DNA of 64,000 bases from an uncultured Collinsella sp. (GCA_959028445.1 CAUFRY010000007.1:3065-67064); one strand, 5' to 3'. Positions 1-9,332 are shown, counted from the stretch's first letter. Notes: generated by a model not told the origin, from the sequence alone. Translations and numbers: made by a program.

Positions 1-733
1 AGCCGCGACACAGCATGGCCTCGTCCATCGCGCGGCTGCATTCCATCGCCTTGATAAACGTCATGCCCATGATACCCGCCAGCGAATCGGTGCGCGAAAA
101 ACCCGCAGGCGCGGAACCGACGCTGCGCAGCATGACCGATTCGCACAGATCGTGCGCCGTGCGTCCCAGCACCTCAATATGCTTGAGCGCCATATCAAAC
201 GTAAAGATAACCTCGTCGGGCAGGTGCAGCATTTTGAGCGCCGCCGACATGCGGCTCCAGGTGAGCGTCCACGAAACACCCAGCACCAGCGACACATTAA
301 TAAACGTCTTGAGCGCGATCTTGAGCATGGCGCCCGCGGCAGAAGTGTCCAGCAGCAAGGCGAGCAGTACCAGAACCACCGCGAGCCCTGCAGCGCCAAG
401 CGCCGGCACAAAGGTTGCCCGCAGCCCGCGTACGGGGCGCACGGCAACGAGCACCAGCGCGATAGCCGCCATCAACATGAGGTACAGAGGGCTCTGCGTC
501 AGACACACGCACAGGACGCAAACGAACATCCCCACCAGGCGCACCGGAGCCGAAACGCAAGAAAGGGCGCGGTCGACCATCGTCCCGCCCTCGTGCGCGC
601 CCCCACCCAGGCGAACCCGCTCAAGCAGGCTCGCCAGGTGCAGGACATTCTTTTGCATCACACGATGCCGAGCCCCCGCGGGCTCGTATCGCTCCTCGGC
701 TGCAAGCCAGCTAGGCAGCTCGGCTATTGCCAT
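1..733 (-). CDS. cbiQ: ECF-type nickel/cobalt transporter transmembrane T component (CbiQ/NikQ), cut by the window edge
   Basis: Transmembrane coupling subunit of an energy-coupling-factor metal importer; it would link the substrate-binding CbiM to the CbiO ATPase, which should lie just beyond position 1. The reading frame starts at the ATG at 733, overlaps the end of cbiM by 23 bases and stays open to the window edge. It encodes several hydrophobic helices (for example around residues 60-110) and a cytoplasmic stretch with the character of CbiQ coupling helices. Order CbiM then CbiQ on one strand is the usual operon order. Only the first 244 codons are visible, so the C-terminal coupling motif is partly missing. 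Other frames in this stretch are shadows. Assignment rests on operon context and hydropathy. Confidence 0.8.
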   Translation of the reverse strand, partial: MAIAELPSWLAAEERYEPAGARHRVMQKNVLHLASLLERVRLGGGAHEGGTMVDRALSCVSAPVRLVGMFVCVLCVCLTQSPLYLMLMAAIALVLVAVRPVRGLRATFVPALGAAGLAVVLVLLALLLDTSAAGAMLKIALKTFINVSLVLGVSWTLTWSRMSAALKMLHLPDEVIFTFDMALKHIEVLGRTAHDLCESVMLRSVGSAPAGFSRTDSLAGIMGMTFIKAMECSRAMDEAMLCRG

Positions 734-1793
734 GAGCACCGCTTTCCTTAACCGTCAGCGAGATCAGACGGAATGCGATAGTGAGCACCGCCACGCCAAT
801 CACGCCGGACAGGATATACATGGCAGCCTGACCGGCAAAGCCAAGACCCTGCTCCTCGGAATAGGCCTGCAGGTAATCACCCGTAGGCAGAGCGTCGGCA
901 AAGGTCGGGGTATCAAGGCCGACCGAAGCCTGCAGACTGTCGTCACCAGCCTCCTGAACGGCGGTCGCGGCGCCCTCGGCGTCCCACTCGCCCCATGCGT
1001 CACCCGTGGCCAGCAGGCCCAGCGGTGTGGCCACGACAAGCACGGCGACCAGGATGAGCGTGGGGACCAGGGAAGTCTTCTTGGCAGTACCATCGCCGGC
1101 AAGCTGTCCATCGGCGGCTTCGGGGCCGACGATAACGCCCGGCGCCGTCTTCTTGATAAAGCCGTAGATCGCGGCAGTCGCCACGCCCTCGACCACGCCG
1201 GCAACCAGCATATGCGGGATCATCATGGCAGGAATAGCAATAGACAGCGGGAAGGGGCAGTACAGCGGCGCGCCCGAAGCGTTGGTAAAGAGCATCGGCT
1301 GAATGCCAAACTCGATGGCAGCGCACAGGGCAGCCACGCACAAGCCGATCCAGCCGCTCACGATGGCAGAAACCGAAGTGCCCCAGCTCTTGTCGTGCAA
1401 ACGGCTGTTAAGCGCGCGGAACACGATGGCTGCGGCAAACGGCAACACGAAGGCCATGTTAAAGCAGTTAGCGCCAAAGGACAGGATGCCGCCGTCGCCA
1501 AACAGCAGCGCTTGCAGCGCCAGCGCGACCGAAACCGCGATAGCCGCGGCCTCGGGGCCCAGCAGCAGCGCGATGAGTGCGCCACCGACGGCGTGACCTG
1601 TGGTGCCGCCGGGCAGCGGCACGTTGAACATCATGAGCAAGAAGGAGAATGCGGCGCAGATGCCCAGGAACGCCATATGCTCGCGATCGAGCGTGGCACG
1701 CACCTTCTTGATGCAGTGAACCCAAACGGGCACCATCGCCACCGCCATGACGGCATCGGTCTGCGGGGACAGATAGTTATCTGGAATGTGCAT
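711..1793 (-). CDS. cbiM: ECF-type nickel/cobalt transporter substrate-binding component CbiM/NikM with C-terminal PDGLE/CbiN-like domain
   Basis: Membrane S-component that binds Ni2+ or Co2+ for ECF import. The 360-residue protein opens with MHIPDNYLSP, the CbiM/NikM N-terminus whose His2 is a metal ligand in the family. A multi-helix CbiM domain fills roughly residues 1-210. A linker leads to a CbiN/PDGLE-like unit (about 230-350) with two membrane helices and an extracytoplasmic loop, so M and N functions are fused. The start follows GGGAGG. A promoter and a perfect inverted repeat resembling NikR operators lie upstream, which favours nickel over cobalt, although the sequence alone does not settle the metal. 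Confidence 0.9.
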   Translation of the reverse strand: MHIPDNYLSPQTDAVMAVAMVPVWVHCIKKVRATLDREHMAFLGICAAFSFLLMMFNVPLPGGTTGHAVGGALIALLLGPEAAAIAVSVALALQALLFGDGGILSFGANCFNMAFVLPFAAAIVFRALNSRLHDKSWGTSVSAIVSGWIGLCVAALCAAIEFGIQPMLFTNASGAPLYCPFPLSIAIPAMMIPHMLVAGVVEGVATAAIYGFIKKTAPGVIVGPEAADGQLAGDGTAKKTSLVPTLILVAVLVVATPLGLLATGDAWGEWDAEGAATAVQEAGDDSLQASVGLDTPTFADALPTGDYLQAYSEEQGLGFAGQAAMYILSGVIGVAVLTIAFRLISLTVKESGAHGNSRAA

Positions 1794-1850
1794 GTACGCC
1801 TCCCGGTTGTCGGCGCACAGAATTGCAACGCCGCTTAAATCACCTTGACA

Positions 1851-1878
1851 GTGTTACGTATTGTCAAATTCGTAACAC
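1851..1878. promoter_or_regulatory. NikR-like operator in front of cbiM
   Basis: Perfect inverted repeat GTGTTAC-N14-GTAACAC (the arms extend to GTGTTACG/CGTAACAC). It lies immediately downstream of the predicted cbiM promoter, over the expected transcript start. From memory this matches the NikR consensus reported for some non-enteric bacteria (GTGTTAC-N13/14-GTAACAC). No nikR gene is visible in the window. Confidence 0.65.
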
Positions 1879-1888
1879 GACGCGGGCT

Positions 1889-1917
1889 ATCATAGCAAAA
1901 CGGCGCACTGCCGACAA
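1889..1917 (-). promoter_or_regulatory. Promoter of cbiMQ
   Basis: On the minus strand TTGTCG (1917-1912) and TATGAT (1894-1889) are separated by 17 bases. The expected start of transcription, near 1882, falls at the edge of the inverted repeat at 1851-1878, the right place for repression by steric block. Confidence 0.6.
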
Positions 1918-2039
1918 AGCAGCACGCCGTTATGTAATGCGCGTGTCATATATACAGGCTCAACGGTGCCTCATACCGAGCATAGCGGTCACGTAGGACT
2001 CGGCGGCAGCCACCGCCGACCCATATCCCAGTGCAGGAC

Positions 2040-4493
2040 CTAGCCGCGGACCTCGCCGTTTACGCCCTTACATACCTTGGTGACGATCTTCTGGTGCGCT
2101 TTCTCGACCTCTTCGCTGGTGAGCGTGTGGTCGTCGGAGCGATACGTAAGCGCAAAGGCCATGGACTTCTTGCCCACACCCACACGGACCGGATCGCGGT
2201 AGACATCGAACAGACGCACGCCCTCGAGCAGCTTGCCGCCGGCACTGGTAATGCGGCGCTCAAGGTCCTCGCAGGTCACGGAGTTGTCGACCACGATAGC
2301 AAGGTCGTGCTCAACGGCAGGGTACTGCGAGAACTCGCGGTAGTTCTCCTGGTTGCGGGCGCCCTTGATCAGCTTGTCCAGGTCGAGCTCAAAGGCAACG
2401 ACAACCTCATCGATGCCCATCGCCTCGCGCGCCTCGGGGTGAATCTCGCCGACCCAGCCCAGCACGGTGCCGCCGGACAGAACCTCGGCCGCACGACCCG
2501 GCTGCAGGAAGGCATAGCCCTCGCCCTCGACGGGACGGAAGCGGACCTTCTCGATGCGCAGCTGGGCGAGCAGCTCCTCGACAATGCCCTTGCCAAAGAA
2601 GAAGCGCAGCTTGCGGTACTTCATGGTCCAGGACTGCTCGCTCCACTGGCCCGAGAGCACACCCGCCACGGACTTGGTCTCCTTGGGCAGGCTGGCGTTC
2701 TCGCGGCCATGGAACAGGCTGCCGACCTCGTACAGGTGCACGTTGGGCGTGCCGTGGGCCTCGTTATAGGCCACAGACTGCAGCAGGCCCGGCAGCAGCG
2801 AACGACGCATCTCGGTCTGCTCGGCTACCAGCGGGTTCATGAGCACCACGGGGCAGCCGCGGCCCTCGGTGGACATACCGATCTTCTCCAGGTCGCCCGG
2901 GGCGGCAAAGCCAAAGGTCGTGGTCTCGTTGAGGCCGCAGGCGCGCAGGATCTCGCCGACCTTGCGGGTGAGCTTCTGCTCGCGGGTCAAGCCGCCGATG
3001 TGGTTCTTGGCAGCTGGGATGGTCGCCGTCACACGGCCCATGCCCCATAGGCGCAGGACCTCCTCGATCAGGTCGATCTCGCGCGGCAGGTCGGGGCGGA
3101 AGCTCGGCGGAGTGACCATAAAGTCCTCGCCGTCGCGCTCGACGGTGCAGCCCAGGCGAGTGAGCGAACGCTCGATAAAGTCGGGCTCGATGTCGGCGCC
3201 GCAGATGGTATGCACGCGGGCCAGGCGCAGCTTGATGCTGTCGATGGTCTTGGGCGCGGGGAACACGTCGACGTAGCCGGGAGCGACCTCGCCGCCGGCG
3301 ATCTCCTCGATGAGCGCGCAGGTAACGTTGGCCACATCCACGCAGCCGGTCTCATCGACCTGGCGCTCAAAGCGGATGGAGGCATCTGAGATCAGCGACA
3401 GGTCGCGGCTGGTGTGCGAGGTGCGGCCGGCGTTGAAGCAGGCGCTCTCGACCATCACGTCGACGGTATCGTCCTCGATCTCGGAATCCATGCCGCCCAT
3501 AACGCCGGCCAGCGCCACGGGACGCTCGCCGTCGGTGATGAGGCCCATGCCGGCGTCGAGCGTGCGCTCCTCGCCGTCGAGGGTCGTAAACTTCTCGTCC
3601 TGCTGGGCGGCGCGAACCACCACGCGGCGATGGCCATCGCGCTCGGCAAAGGTGTCCAGGTCAAAGGCGTGCAGCGGCTGACCAGTGAGCATCATCACAT
3701 AGTTGGTGATGTCGACGATGTTGTTGTGCGGACGCACGCCCAAGGCGTTAAGGCGCTTGACCATCCAGTCGGGCGAGGGGCCGACCTTCACGTTTCGCAC
3801 GATGCGGGCGACATAGCGGTCGCACAGGCCCTCGTCGGCGATCTCGACGGAAAGCTCGTCGTCGGTCGCGCGGCCGGTCTCGGCCTTGATGGCGGGCAGC
3901 TCAACGTGGAAATCGCGGTCGAAGATGGCGCCGGTCTCGCGAGCCATGCCGATCATGGACAGGCAGTCGGGACGGTTGGGCGTGATCTCGCAGTCGAGCA
4001 CGGTGTCGCTCGAGCCCACATACTCGGCAAACGGCATGCCGCAGGGCGTGTCCTCGGGCAGAATCATGATGCCGGAGTGGTCGCCGCCCAGGCCGAGCTC
4101 GCGCGCGGAGCAGTTCATGCCCATGGACACGACGCCGCGAAGCTTGCTCTTCTTGATCTTGACGTCGCCGGGAAGCACGGCGCCGATCATGGCCGTGACG
4201 ATGTGGTCGCCAGCCTCGAAGTTCTGCGCGCCGCAGACGATCTGCAGCGGGGCGGGGTTGCCGTCGGCGTCGAGATTCTTGTCGCCCACGTCGACCGAGC
4301 ACACATACATGTGATCGCTATCGGGGTGCGGGGTCTTGGTGAGCACCTTGGCGGTCACCACGTGGTCGAAGGACTCACCCACGGTGTCAATCGCCTCGAC
4401 CTCGGTACCGGTACGGATGTATTCGTCCGAAAGGGTCTTGGGATCCTCCGGAATATCGATCATGGTCTTGAGCCAGTCGTAAGAAACGCGCAT
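2040..4493 (-). CDS. pheT: Phenylalanine-tRNA ligase beta subunit
   Basis: Beta subunit of the (alpha-beta)2 phenylalanyl-tRNA synthetase, which charges tRNA-Phe in the cytoplasm. The length of 817 residues is normal for the bacterial long form. It begins MRVSYDWLK, followed by a tRNA-binding (EMAP-like) domain at about residues 40-155, the B3/B4 editing region in the middle, a B5 domain and a C-terminal ferredoxin-fold anticodon-binding domain (the region around YPAVEHDLAIVVD onward). AGGAG precedes the start. It follows pheS with an unusually long 162-base gap that holds a large imperfect hairpin repeat (4552-4659), so readthrough or processing between the two cistrons may differ from the usual tight coupling. 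Confidence 0.97.
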   Translation of the reverse strand: MRVSYDWLKTMIDIPEDPKTLSDEYIRTGTEVEAIDTVGESFDHVVTAKVLTKTPHPDSDHMYVCSVDVGDKNLDADGNPAPLQIVCGAQNFEAGDHIVTAMIGAVLPGDVKIKKSKLRGVVSMGMNCSARELGLGGDHSGIMILPEDTPCGMPFAEYVGSSDTVLDCEITPNRPDCLSMIGMARETGAIFDRDFHVELPAIKAETGRATDDELSVEIADEGLCDRYVARIVRNVKVGPSPDWMVKRLNALGVRPHNNIVDITNYVMMLTGQPLHAFDLDTFAERDGHRRVVVRAAQQDEKFTTLDGEERTLDAGMGLITDGERPVALAGVMGGMDSEIEDDTVDVMVESACFNAGRTSHTSRDLSLISDASIRFERQVDETGCVDVANVTCALIEEIAGGEVAPGYVDVFPAPKTIDSIKLRLARVHTICGADIEPDFIERSLTRLGCTVERDGEDFMVTPPSFRPDLPREIDLIEEVLRLWGMGRVTATIPAAKNHIGGLTREQKLTRKVGEILRACGLNETTTFGFAAPGDLEKIGMSTEGRGCPVVLMNPLVAEQTEMRRSLLPGLLQSVAYNEAHGTPNVHLYEVGSLFHGRENASLPKETKSVAGVLSGQWSEQSWTMKYRKLRFFFGKGIVEELLAQLRIEKVRFRPVEGEGYAFLQPGRAAEVLSGGTVLGWVGEIHPEAREAMGIDEVVVAFELDLDKLIKGARNQENYREFSQYPAVEHDLAIVVDNSVTCEDLERRITSAGGKLLEGVRLFDVYRDPVRVGVGKKSMAFALTYRSDDHTLTSEEVEKAHQKIVTKVCKGVNGEVRG

Positions 4494-4551
4494 GTAGCTC
4501 TCCTAGTTCTTAATCTCCGCAAAGGGAGGAATATCAAATGAAGACGTTCGC

Positions 4552-4659
4552 CTTAGGGTTGTCCAGGTGCCCCAGGTTGGCGTGAAAGAGGAGCGACGCG
4601 TACTAAAGGTACGCGAGCGACGGTTTGAACGCCAAGATGGGGTGCCTGGGCAAGCCTAA
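4552..4659. repeat. Long imperfect hairpin with conserved internal loop, family 1 copy 1
   Basis: A stem of roughly 30 pairs (TTAGG/CCTAA, CCAGG/CCTGG, GCCCCA/TGGGGT, TTGGCGT/ACGCCAA) encloses a loop with GAAAGAGGAG on one side and CGACG-N-TTGA on the other, then an inner GCGTAC/GTACGC hairpin. A second copy at 37654-37745 has the same internal loop and inner hairpin but quite different outer arms that are again complementary. The right arm runs into the pheS stop codon. No T-tract follows, so it is not a standard intrinsic terminator. Confidence 0.75.
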
Positions 4660-5732
4660 AATTGGTTCAGGAAGCGCATATCGCCCGTCATCAACGTTCG
4701 CAGGTCGGGCAGGTCGTAGCGCAGTGCCGCGACGCGCTCGGCGCCAATACCAAAGGCGAAGCCGGTGTACTTCTCGGGGTCGATGCCGCAGTTGATCAGG
4801 ACGTTGGGGTCGACCATGCCGCAGCCCAGGATCTCGATCCAGCCGCTGTGCTTGCAGAAGTTGCAGCCCTTGCCGCCGCAGACGTGGCAGCTCACGTCCA
4901 CCTCGCAAGAAGGCTCGGTGAAGGGGAAGAAATGCGGGCGGTAGCGCGTCTTGCGGTCCTCGCCAAACATGCACTTAACAAAGTAGTCGAGCGTGCCCTT
5001 AAGATCGCCAAAGGTGATACCCTCGTCGACGACCAGGCCCTCGATCTGGTTGAACTGCGGCAGGTGGCAGGCGTCGGCCGTGTCGGGACGGTAGACGGTG
5101 CCCGGGCAGATCATGTAGATGGGCGGCTTCTGCGACTCCATGGTGTGGATCTGCACGCCCGAGGTCTGGGTGCGCAGCAGCACGTCGGACTCGCCGTGAG
5201 CGTGAGCCTCGGGATGCGCGACGCTGCCGGGGTTGTTGTCAACCACATAGAACGTGTCGCGAGCCGAGCGGCTCGGGTGATCCATGGGCGCGTTGAGCGC
5301 GGTGAAGTTGTAGTAGGAGGTATCGACCATGGGGCCGGACTCGACGGTGTAGCCGATGCCGCAGAAGATGTCCTCGGCCTCCTCGATGATCTGCTTGATC
5401 AGGTGCTGGTGACCGATCTGCGGACGGATGCCCGGCAGCGTGATGTCGACGGCCTCGTGCTCGAGTGCGTGCTTGAGGGTGGCGGCCTTCATCTCGGTGG
5501 TGCGCTCGTCGAGCATGCCCTCGATCAGCTGGCGCATCTCGTTGGCGCGTTTGCCCATCATGGGACGATCCTCGGGGGCGAGCTTGCCCATCATGCGCAT
5601 CAGGCCGGTGATACGGCCCTTGCGACCGAGCAGCTCAACGCGCGCAGCCTCGAGCTTGGCGGCGTCGTCGGCGCTAGTGACGAGCTCCTTGGCCTCTTCC
5701 TCGAGTTTGACCAGATCATCAATCAGACTCAT
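4656..5732 (-). CDS. pheS: Phenylalanine-tRNA ligase alpha subunit
   Basis: Catalytic alpha subunit of phenylalanyl-tRNA synthetase (class II). The chosen start, MSLIDDLVKLEEEAKEL, gives 358 residues, normal for PheS, and is preceded by AAAGGGAAG; the frame stays open further upstream into the T-box leader but that part is not coding. An N-terminal coiled-coil tRNA-binding region (residues 1-90) is followed by the class II core, including the substrate-binding stretch FTEPSCEVDVSC and the C-terminal GIGAERVAALRY motif 3. Regulated by the upstream T-box. The stop codon lies inside the 3' arm of the repeat hairpin at 4552-4659. Confidence 0.97.
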   Translation of the reverse strand: MSLIDDLVKLEEEAKELVTSADDAAKLEAARVELLGRKGRITGLMRMMGKLAPEDRPMMGKRANEMRQLIEGMLDERTTEMKAATLKHALEHEAVDITLPGIRPQIGHQHLIKQIIEEAEDIFCGIGYTVESGPMVDTSYYNFTALNAPMDHPSRSARDTFYVVDNNPGSVAHPEAHAHGESDVLLRTQTSGVQIHTMESQKPPIYMICPGTVYRPDTADACHLPQFNQIEGLVVDEGITFGDLKGTLDYFVKCMFGEDRKTRYRPHFFPFTEPSCEVDVSCHVCGGKGCNFCKHSGWIEILGCGMVDPNVLINCGIDPEKYTGFAFGIGAERVAALRYDLPDLRTLMTGDMRFLNQF

Positions 5733-5816
5733 GTCTTCCCTTTCGTCTCTCGCGCATCCGCGCTCCGGGACGGCTGACGCCGCCCGATGTTGCGGATGCG
5801 CGGCCCGGTTCGGTAA

Positions 5817-6110
5817 CAAAAAAACCGCCCTCGGGCATGTACATTGCCCAAGGACGGTTGAATTCCGCGGTACCACCTTGTTTGACCCGGCGGATGTCTG
5901 GCCCGCCGCGCCCACTCTGTGCCTCTTGTCGCGAGGCTCACGGCTTCCCTACTGGGACTTTGCTGCCACTGGCCGCGTGCCCGTTGAGGTCGCTGCTCGG
6001 GAGTGAACGCTTGGCCCTTGCCACCGCAGGAAGGCTTGCAGCCCATGACCTTCCCTCTCTTGCCGGCGACGCGGCGGGCAAAACCCTCTCCGTCAACGCA
6101 TTGGGCTATA
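5817..6110 (-). ncRNA. T-box riboswitch (tRNA-Phe sensing) of pheST
   Basis: On the minus strand the leader holds the near-canonical T-box sequence AAGGTGGTACCGCGG (5879-5865), followed at once by a GC-rich terminator hairpin (about 5858-5824) ending in a run of seven T. The purine-rich 5' part (AGAGAGGGAAGG near 6060) fits Stem I. A TTC triplet at 6007-6005 could be the phenylalanine specifier, but I did not fold the RNA, so that detail is tentative. Uncharged tRNA-Phe would pair with the T-box and favour antitermination. The stretch 5733-6236 holds nothing else apart from the start region of the divergent M32 gene. Confidence 0.92.
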
Positions 6111-6236
6111 GGATAACACATTTCGCGAGCGCATCGCCGCGTTCCGTTTTATTCGCGCTGGGTACAAGGCAGGTAGCTGTGCAAACTGGCCGCGCACCCG
6201 CCTGCGGCGCTCGGCCTGCGAGATTAAGGATACGGT

Positions 6237-7820
6237 ATGGGAAAGAAACTCGATAAGAAGGCCAAGGCCGCCGTGGCAAAGGCCGCCAAGGGCGTCAAGG
6301 CCGCTAAAGTCGACAAGGCCGTCAAAAAGTTCCGCAAACTCGAGGGCAAGCTGTGGACTCGCGAGTACCTGCTCAAGATTGCCGAGTTCGATGGAGCGAC
6401 GATTGCTCCTGCCAACGGCGCTGCCGCCCGTGCCGACGCCATGGGCACGCTTGCCGGCGAGCATCACAAGCTGCTGACCAGCGAGAAGTCCGTTGAGCTC
6501 GTACGCTCGTTAGCGCGCGAGACGGTTGCAGGCGGACACGTAGACGACCCGCAGCTGCTCGACGAGATTCGCGTGCTCGGCCGCGACCAGCGCGAGGCAA
6601 GCGTTATTCCTACCGAGGAGGCCGAGGCCTGGACCAGGCTCACCTGCGAGGCCGACGCCGTGTGGCACAAGGCCAAGACGGCCAACGACTGGGCGAGCTT
6701 TGAGCCCTATGTGGATAGAATCGTCGCCCAACTTAAGCATCAGGCCGAACTCATGGACCCCAAGCGCGACCCATACGACGTTTGGCTCGACCAGTACGAG
6801 CGCGGCCTTTCTGCCGAGAGCTTCGATGCGTTTTGCGATGAGGTCAAGGCGACGGTCGTGCCGCTCGTGCACGCCATCGGCGAGCGCGGCCAGCAGCCCG
6901 CTGCCGACTTTTTGCACGCCCGCGTGCCCGAGGCCGCCCAGCGCGCCATGAGCTTCGACCTGATGAAGCTCGTCGGCCTGAACCTGGACGACACCACGCT
7001 TGCCTTTACCGAGCACCCGTTTAGCGAGGGCTTTGCCGTGGGTGACGCGCGCATCGCGACACACATCTACGAGGACGATTGCATCTCCAACGTCTACAGC
7101 ATCATCCACGAGGCGGGGCACACTATGTACGAGCTGGGCGTCAATCCCGCCTATGCGCGCACCTGCCTGGAGGGCGGCACCTCCATGGGCATCCACGAGA
7201 GCCAGAGCCGCTTCTTTGAGAACACCGTGGGCCGCAGCCGTGCCTTTATGGGACCGCTGCTCGAGGTGCTGCGCCGCCACGCACCCGAGGTCTACGGCGA
7301 CGTCGACGAGGACACGCTCTACCACGCCGTGAACATCGCGCAGCCTTCGCTGATCCGCACCGAGGCTGACGAGCTCACCTACCCGCTGCATATTATGGTG
7401 CGCTACCAGATCGAGCGCATGCTGTTTGCCGGCGAGGCCACGGCCAAGGACATCCCCGCGCTTTGGAACCGCTTCATGGATGAGTACCTGGGCATTCCCG
7501 TTCCCGACGACACGCACGGCTGCCTACAGGATACGCACTGGAGCGGCGGCTCGTTTGGCTACTTCCCCACCTATGCGCTGGGCAGTGCCTACGATGCCAT
7601 GTTTGTGCCGGCCATGTGCCGCGACGGTGTCGACCTCAACGGCGCCTGTGCGAGCGGCGACCTGACACCCGTCCGCGCCTGGCTGGGCGAGCACATTTGG
7701 CAGTGGGGCCGCGCCAAGGACGCGCCGGAGCTCATCAAGGGCGCGTGCGGCATGGCGTTCGATGCCCGCTACTACTGCAGCTACCTGCAGGACAAGTTCA
7801 CCACGCTGTACGAGCTGTAA
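6237..7820 (+). CDS. M32-family metallocarboxypeptidase (carboxypeptidase Taq type)
   Basis: Zinc carboxypeptidase that trims C-terminal residues from peptides, expected in the cytoplasm since no signal peptide is visible. The 527-residue protein carries the HEAGH zinc motif at residues 291-295 (IIHEAGHTMYE) and the downstream M32 signature GIHESQSRFFEN. Compared with typical ~500-residue members it has a lysine/alanine-rich N-terminal extension of about 35 residues before the conserved region. AAGGA lies before the ATG. It is divergent from the pheS T-box leader and ends at a bidirectional hairpin shared with glmM. Confidence 0.93.
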   Translation: MGKKLDKKAKAAVAKAAKGVKAAKVDKAVKKFRKLEGKLWTREYLLKIAEFDGATIAPANGAAARADAMGTLAGEHHKLLTSEKSVELVRSLARETVAGGHVDDPQLLDEIRVLGRDQREASVIPTEEAEAWTRLTCEADAVWHKAKTANDWASFEPYVDRIVAQLKHQAELMDPKRDPYDVWLDQYERGLSAESFDAFCDEVKATVVPLVHAIGERGQQPAADFLHARVPEAAQRAMSFDLMKLVGLNLDDTTLAFTEHPFSEGFAVGDARIATHIYEDDCISNVYSIIHEAGHTMYELGVNPAYARTCLEGGTSMGIHESQSRFFENTVGRSRAFMGPLLEVLRRHAPEVYGDVDEDTLYHAVNIAQPSLIRTEADELTYPLHIMVRYQIERMLFAGEATAKDIPALWNRFMDEYLGIPVPDDTHGCLQDTHWSGGSFGYFPTYALGSAYDAMFVPAMCRDGVDLNGACASGDLTPVRAWLGEHIWQWGRAKDAPELIKGACGMAFDARYYCSYLQDKFTTLYEL

Positions 7821-7842
7821 GGCATAACCGACACGCCAACGC

Positions 7843-7881
7843 AAAGGGGACGCCGCGGAACCAATCCGCGGCGCCCCCTTT
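7843..7881. terminator. Bidirectional terminator between the M32 peptidase and glmM
   Basis: AAAGGGG.GCCGCGGA pairs with TCCGCGGCGCCCCCTTT across a short loop; the A-rich left and T-rich right ends allow use on both strands by the two convergent genes. Confidence 0.75.
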
Positions 7882-7888
7882 CCACCTA

Positions 7889-7913
7889 GTTGTTTAAGAA
7901 CGTCCCCAATGAC
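7889..7913. repeat. Half copy of the GGGGACGTTCTT palindrome
   Basis: GTTTAAGAACGTCCCCAATG matches the right half of the full palindrome at 36333-36378. Here it stands alone beside the terminator and overlaps nothing coding. Confidence 0.6.
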
Positions 7914-7917
7914 TACC

Positions 7918-9249
7918 TTACAGAGCTTCCAGCGCGGCGGCGATGCGCTTCATGGCGGCATCGGCAGATGCTTGGTCGGGCGCCTCGGCCAGCACGCGGA
8001 TAACCGACTCGGTTCCGCTCTTGCGCACGAGCACGCGGCCCTCGCCTGCCAGCGCAGCCTCGGCCTCGGCGATGGCGTTCTGCACGCCCATGTTCTCGAG
8101 CGCGGCATCCTTGTCCGCCACGCGCACGGCCACCTGCGCCTGCGGCAGCAACTTGCACGGAGCCGTGAGCTGCGAGAGCGTCTCGCGCTCGGCACGAATC
8201 ACTTCCATCACGCGCAGCGAAGTCATAATGCCGTCGCCCGTGCGCTCGATATCGCCAAAGATCGTATGGCCCGTCTGCTCGCCGCCCAGGCTGTAGCCGC
8301 CCTCGCGCATCTTGGCATACACGTGACGGTCGCCCACGCCGCTGGTCACGGCGCTCAGACCGGCAAGCTCCAACGACTTGATCAGGCCAAAGTTGCTGGC
8401 AATCGTCGGCACCACGGTACCGCCCGAAAGGCGACCGTGCTTGTTCAGATACACGCCGCACACGTACAGGATCTGGTCGCCGTCTACCACGCGACCGCGC
8501 TCATCCACGGCCAGGCAGCGGTCGGCATCGCCATCGTAGGCAAAACCCACGTCCAGGCCCTGCTCCACCACATGGCGCTGCAGACGCTCCATATGCGTGG
8601 AGCCGCAGTCAACGTTGATGTTAAAGCCATCGGGCGCGGCATTGATCACGCGCACGTCGGCACCGAGCGCGTCAAACACCGGCTTGGCCACCGAGGAAGC
8701 CGAGCCGTTGGCGCAGTCGATACCGATCTTGACGCCCTGCAGCGAAAAGTTCGCACTTGCAATGAGCGAAGCAATGTAGCGGTTGCGGCCCTGCATGTAG
8801 TCCACCGTGGCACCGATGTGGTTGCCCGTGGCCAACGGAACTTCGCTCTTGCCATCGATGTAGTCCTCGATGAGCTCCAGTACGTCCTCGTCCATCTTAA
8901 AACCGTCGCTATTGACGAGCTTAATGCCGTTATCGCAAAACGGGTTGTGGCTCGCGCTGATCATGATGCCGCAATCGAAGCAGCCCTCCACGGTCTGATG
9001 CGCCACGCCCGGCGTCGGGATCACGTGCAGCATATAAGCGTCCGCACCGCTCGCGACCAGACCGCTCACCAGCGCCGCCTCGAACATATAACTCGAGCGA
9101 CGTGTGTCCTTGCCCACGATAACGCGCGCCTTAGCACTGCGGTTGGCGCCGTAATACCAGCCCACAAAACGGCCAATCTTATAAGCGTGCTCTACCGTCA
9201 GCCCAACGTTGGCCTCGCCGCGAAAGCCGTCGGTGCCAAAGTACTTCAT
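7918..9249 (-). CDS. glmM: Phosphoglucosamine mutase
   Basis: Interconverts glucosamine-6-phosphate and glucosamine-1-phosphate on the way to UDP-GlcNAc for peptidoglycan. The 443-residue protein has the active-site serine loop ISASHNP (Ser100), the metal-binding DGDADR loop, the sugar-binding GGEQTGH loop and a C-terminal phosphate-binding RKSGTES stretch, all in family order. AAGGAG precedes the ATG. The SASHNP plus GEQSGH-type loop pattern favours GlmM over phosphomannomutase. It lies downstream of a DUF4012 gene but is separated from it by a terminator hairpin. Confidence 0.95.
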   Translation of the reverse strand: MKYFGTDGFRGEANVGLTVEHAYKIGRFVGWYYGANRSAKARVIVGKDTRRSSYMFEAALVSGLVASGADAYMLHVIPTPGVAHQTVEGCFDCGIMISASHNPFCDNGIKLVNSDGFKMDEDVLELIEDYIDGKSEVPLATGNHIGATVDYMQGRNRYIASLIASANFSLQGVKIGIDCANGSASSVAKPVFDALGADVRVINAAPDGFNINVDCGSTHMERLQRHVVEQGLDVGFAYDGDADRCLAVDERGRVVDGDQILYVCGVYLNKHGRLSGGTVVPTIASNFGLIKSLELAGLSAVTSGVGDRHVYAKMREGGYSLGGEQTGHTIFGDIERTGDGIMTSLRVMEVIRAERETLSQLTAPCKLLPQAQVAVRVADKDAALENMGVQNAIAEAEAALAGEGRVLVRKSGTESVIRVLAEAPDQASADAAMKRIAAALEAL

Positions 9250-9261
9250 GCGCTCTCCTTA

Positions 9262-9300
9262 CAAAATAGGGGCGAACAGATTGCCTGTCCGCCCCAAAAT
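9262..9300 (-). terminator. Terminator after the DUF4012 gene
   Basis: On the minus strand GGGGCGGACAG pairs with CTGTTCGCCCC and is followed by TATTTTG. It separates the DUF4012 gene from glmM. Confidence 0.7.
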
Positions 9301-9332
9301 GGTACTCGATTATCTGCGCTACCAGAAAAACC

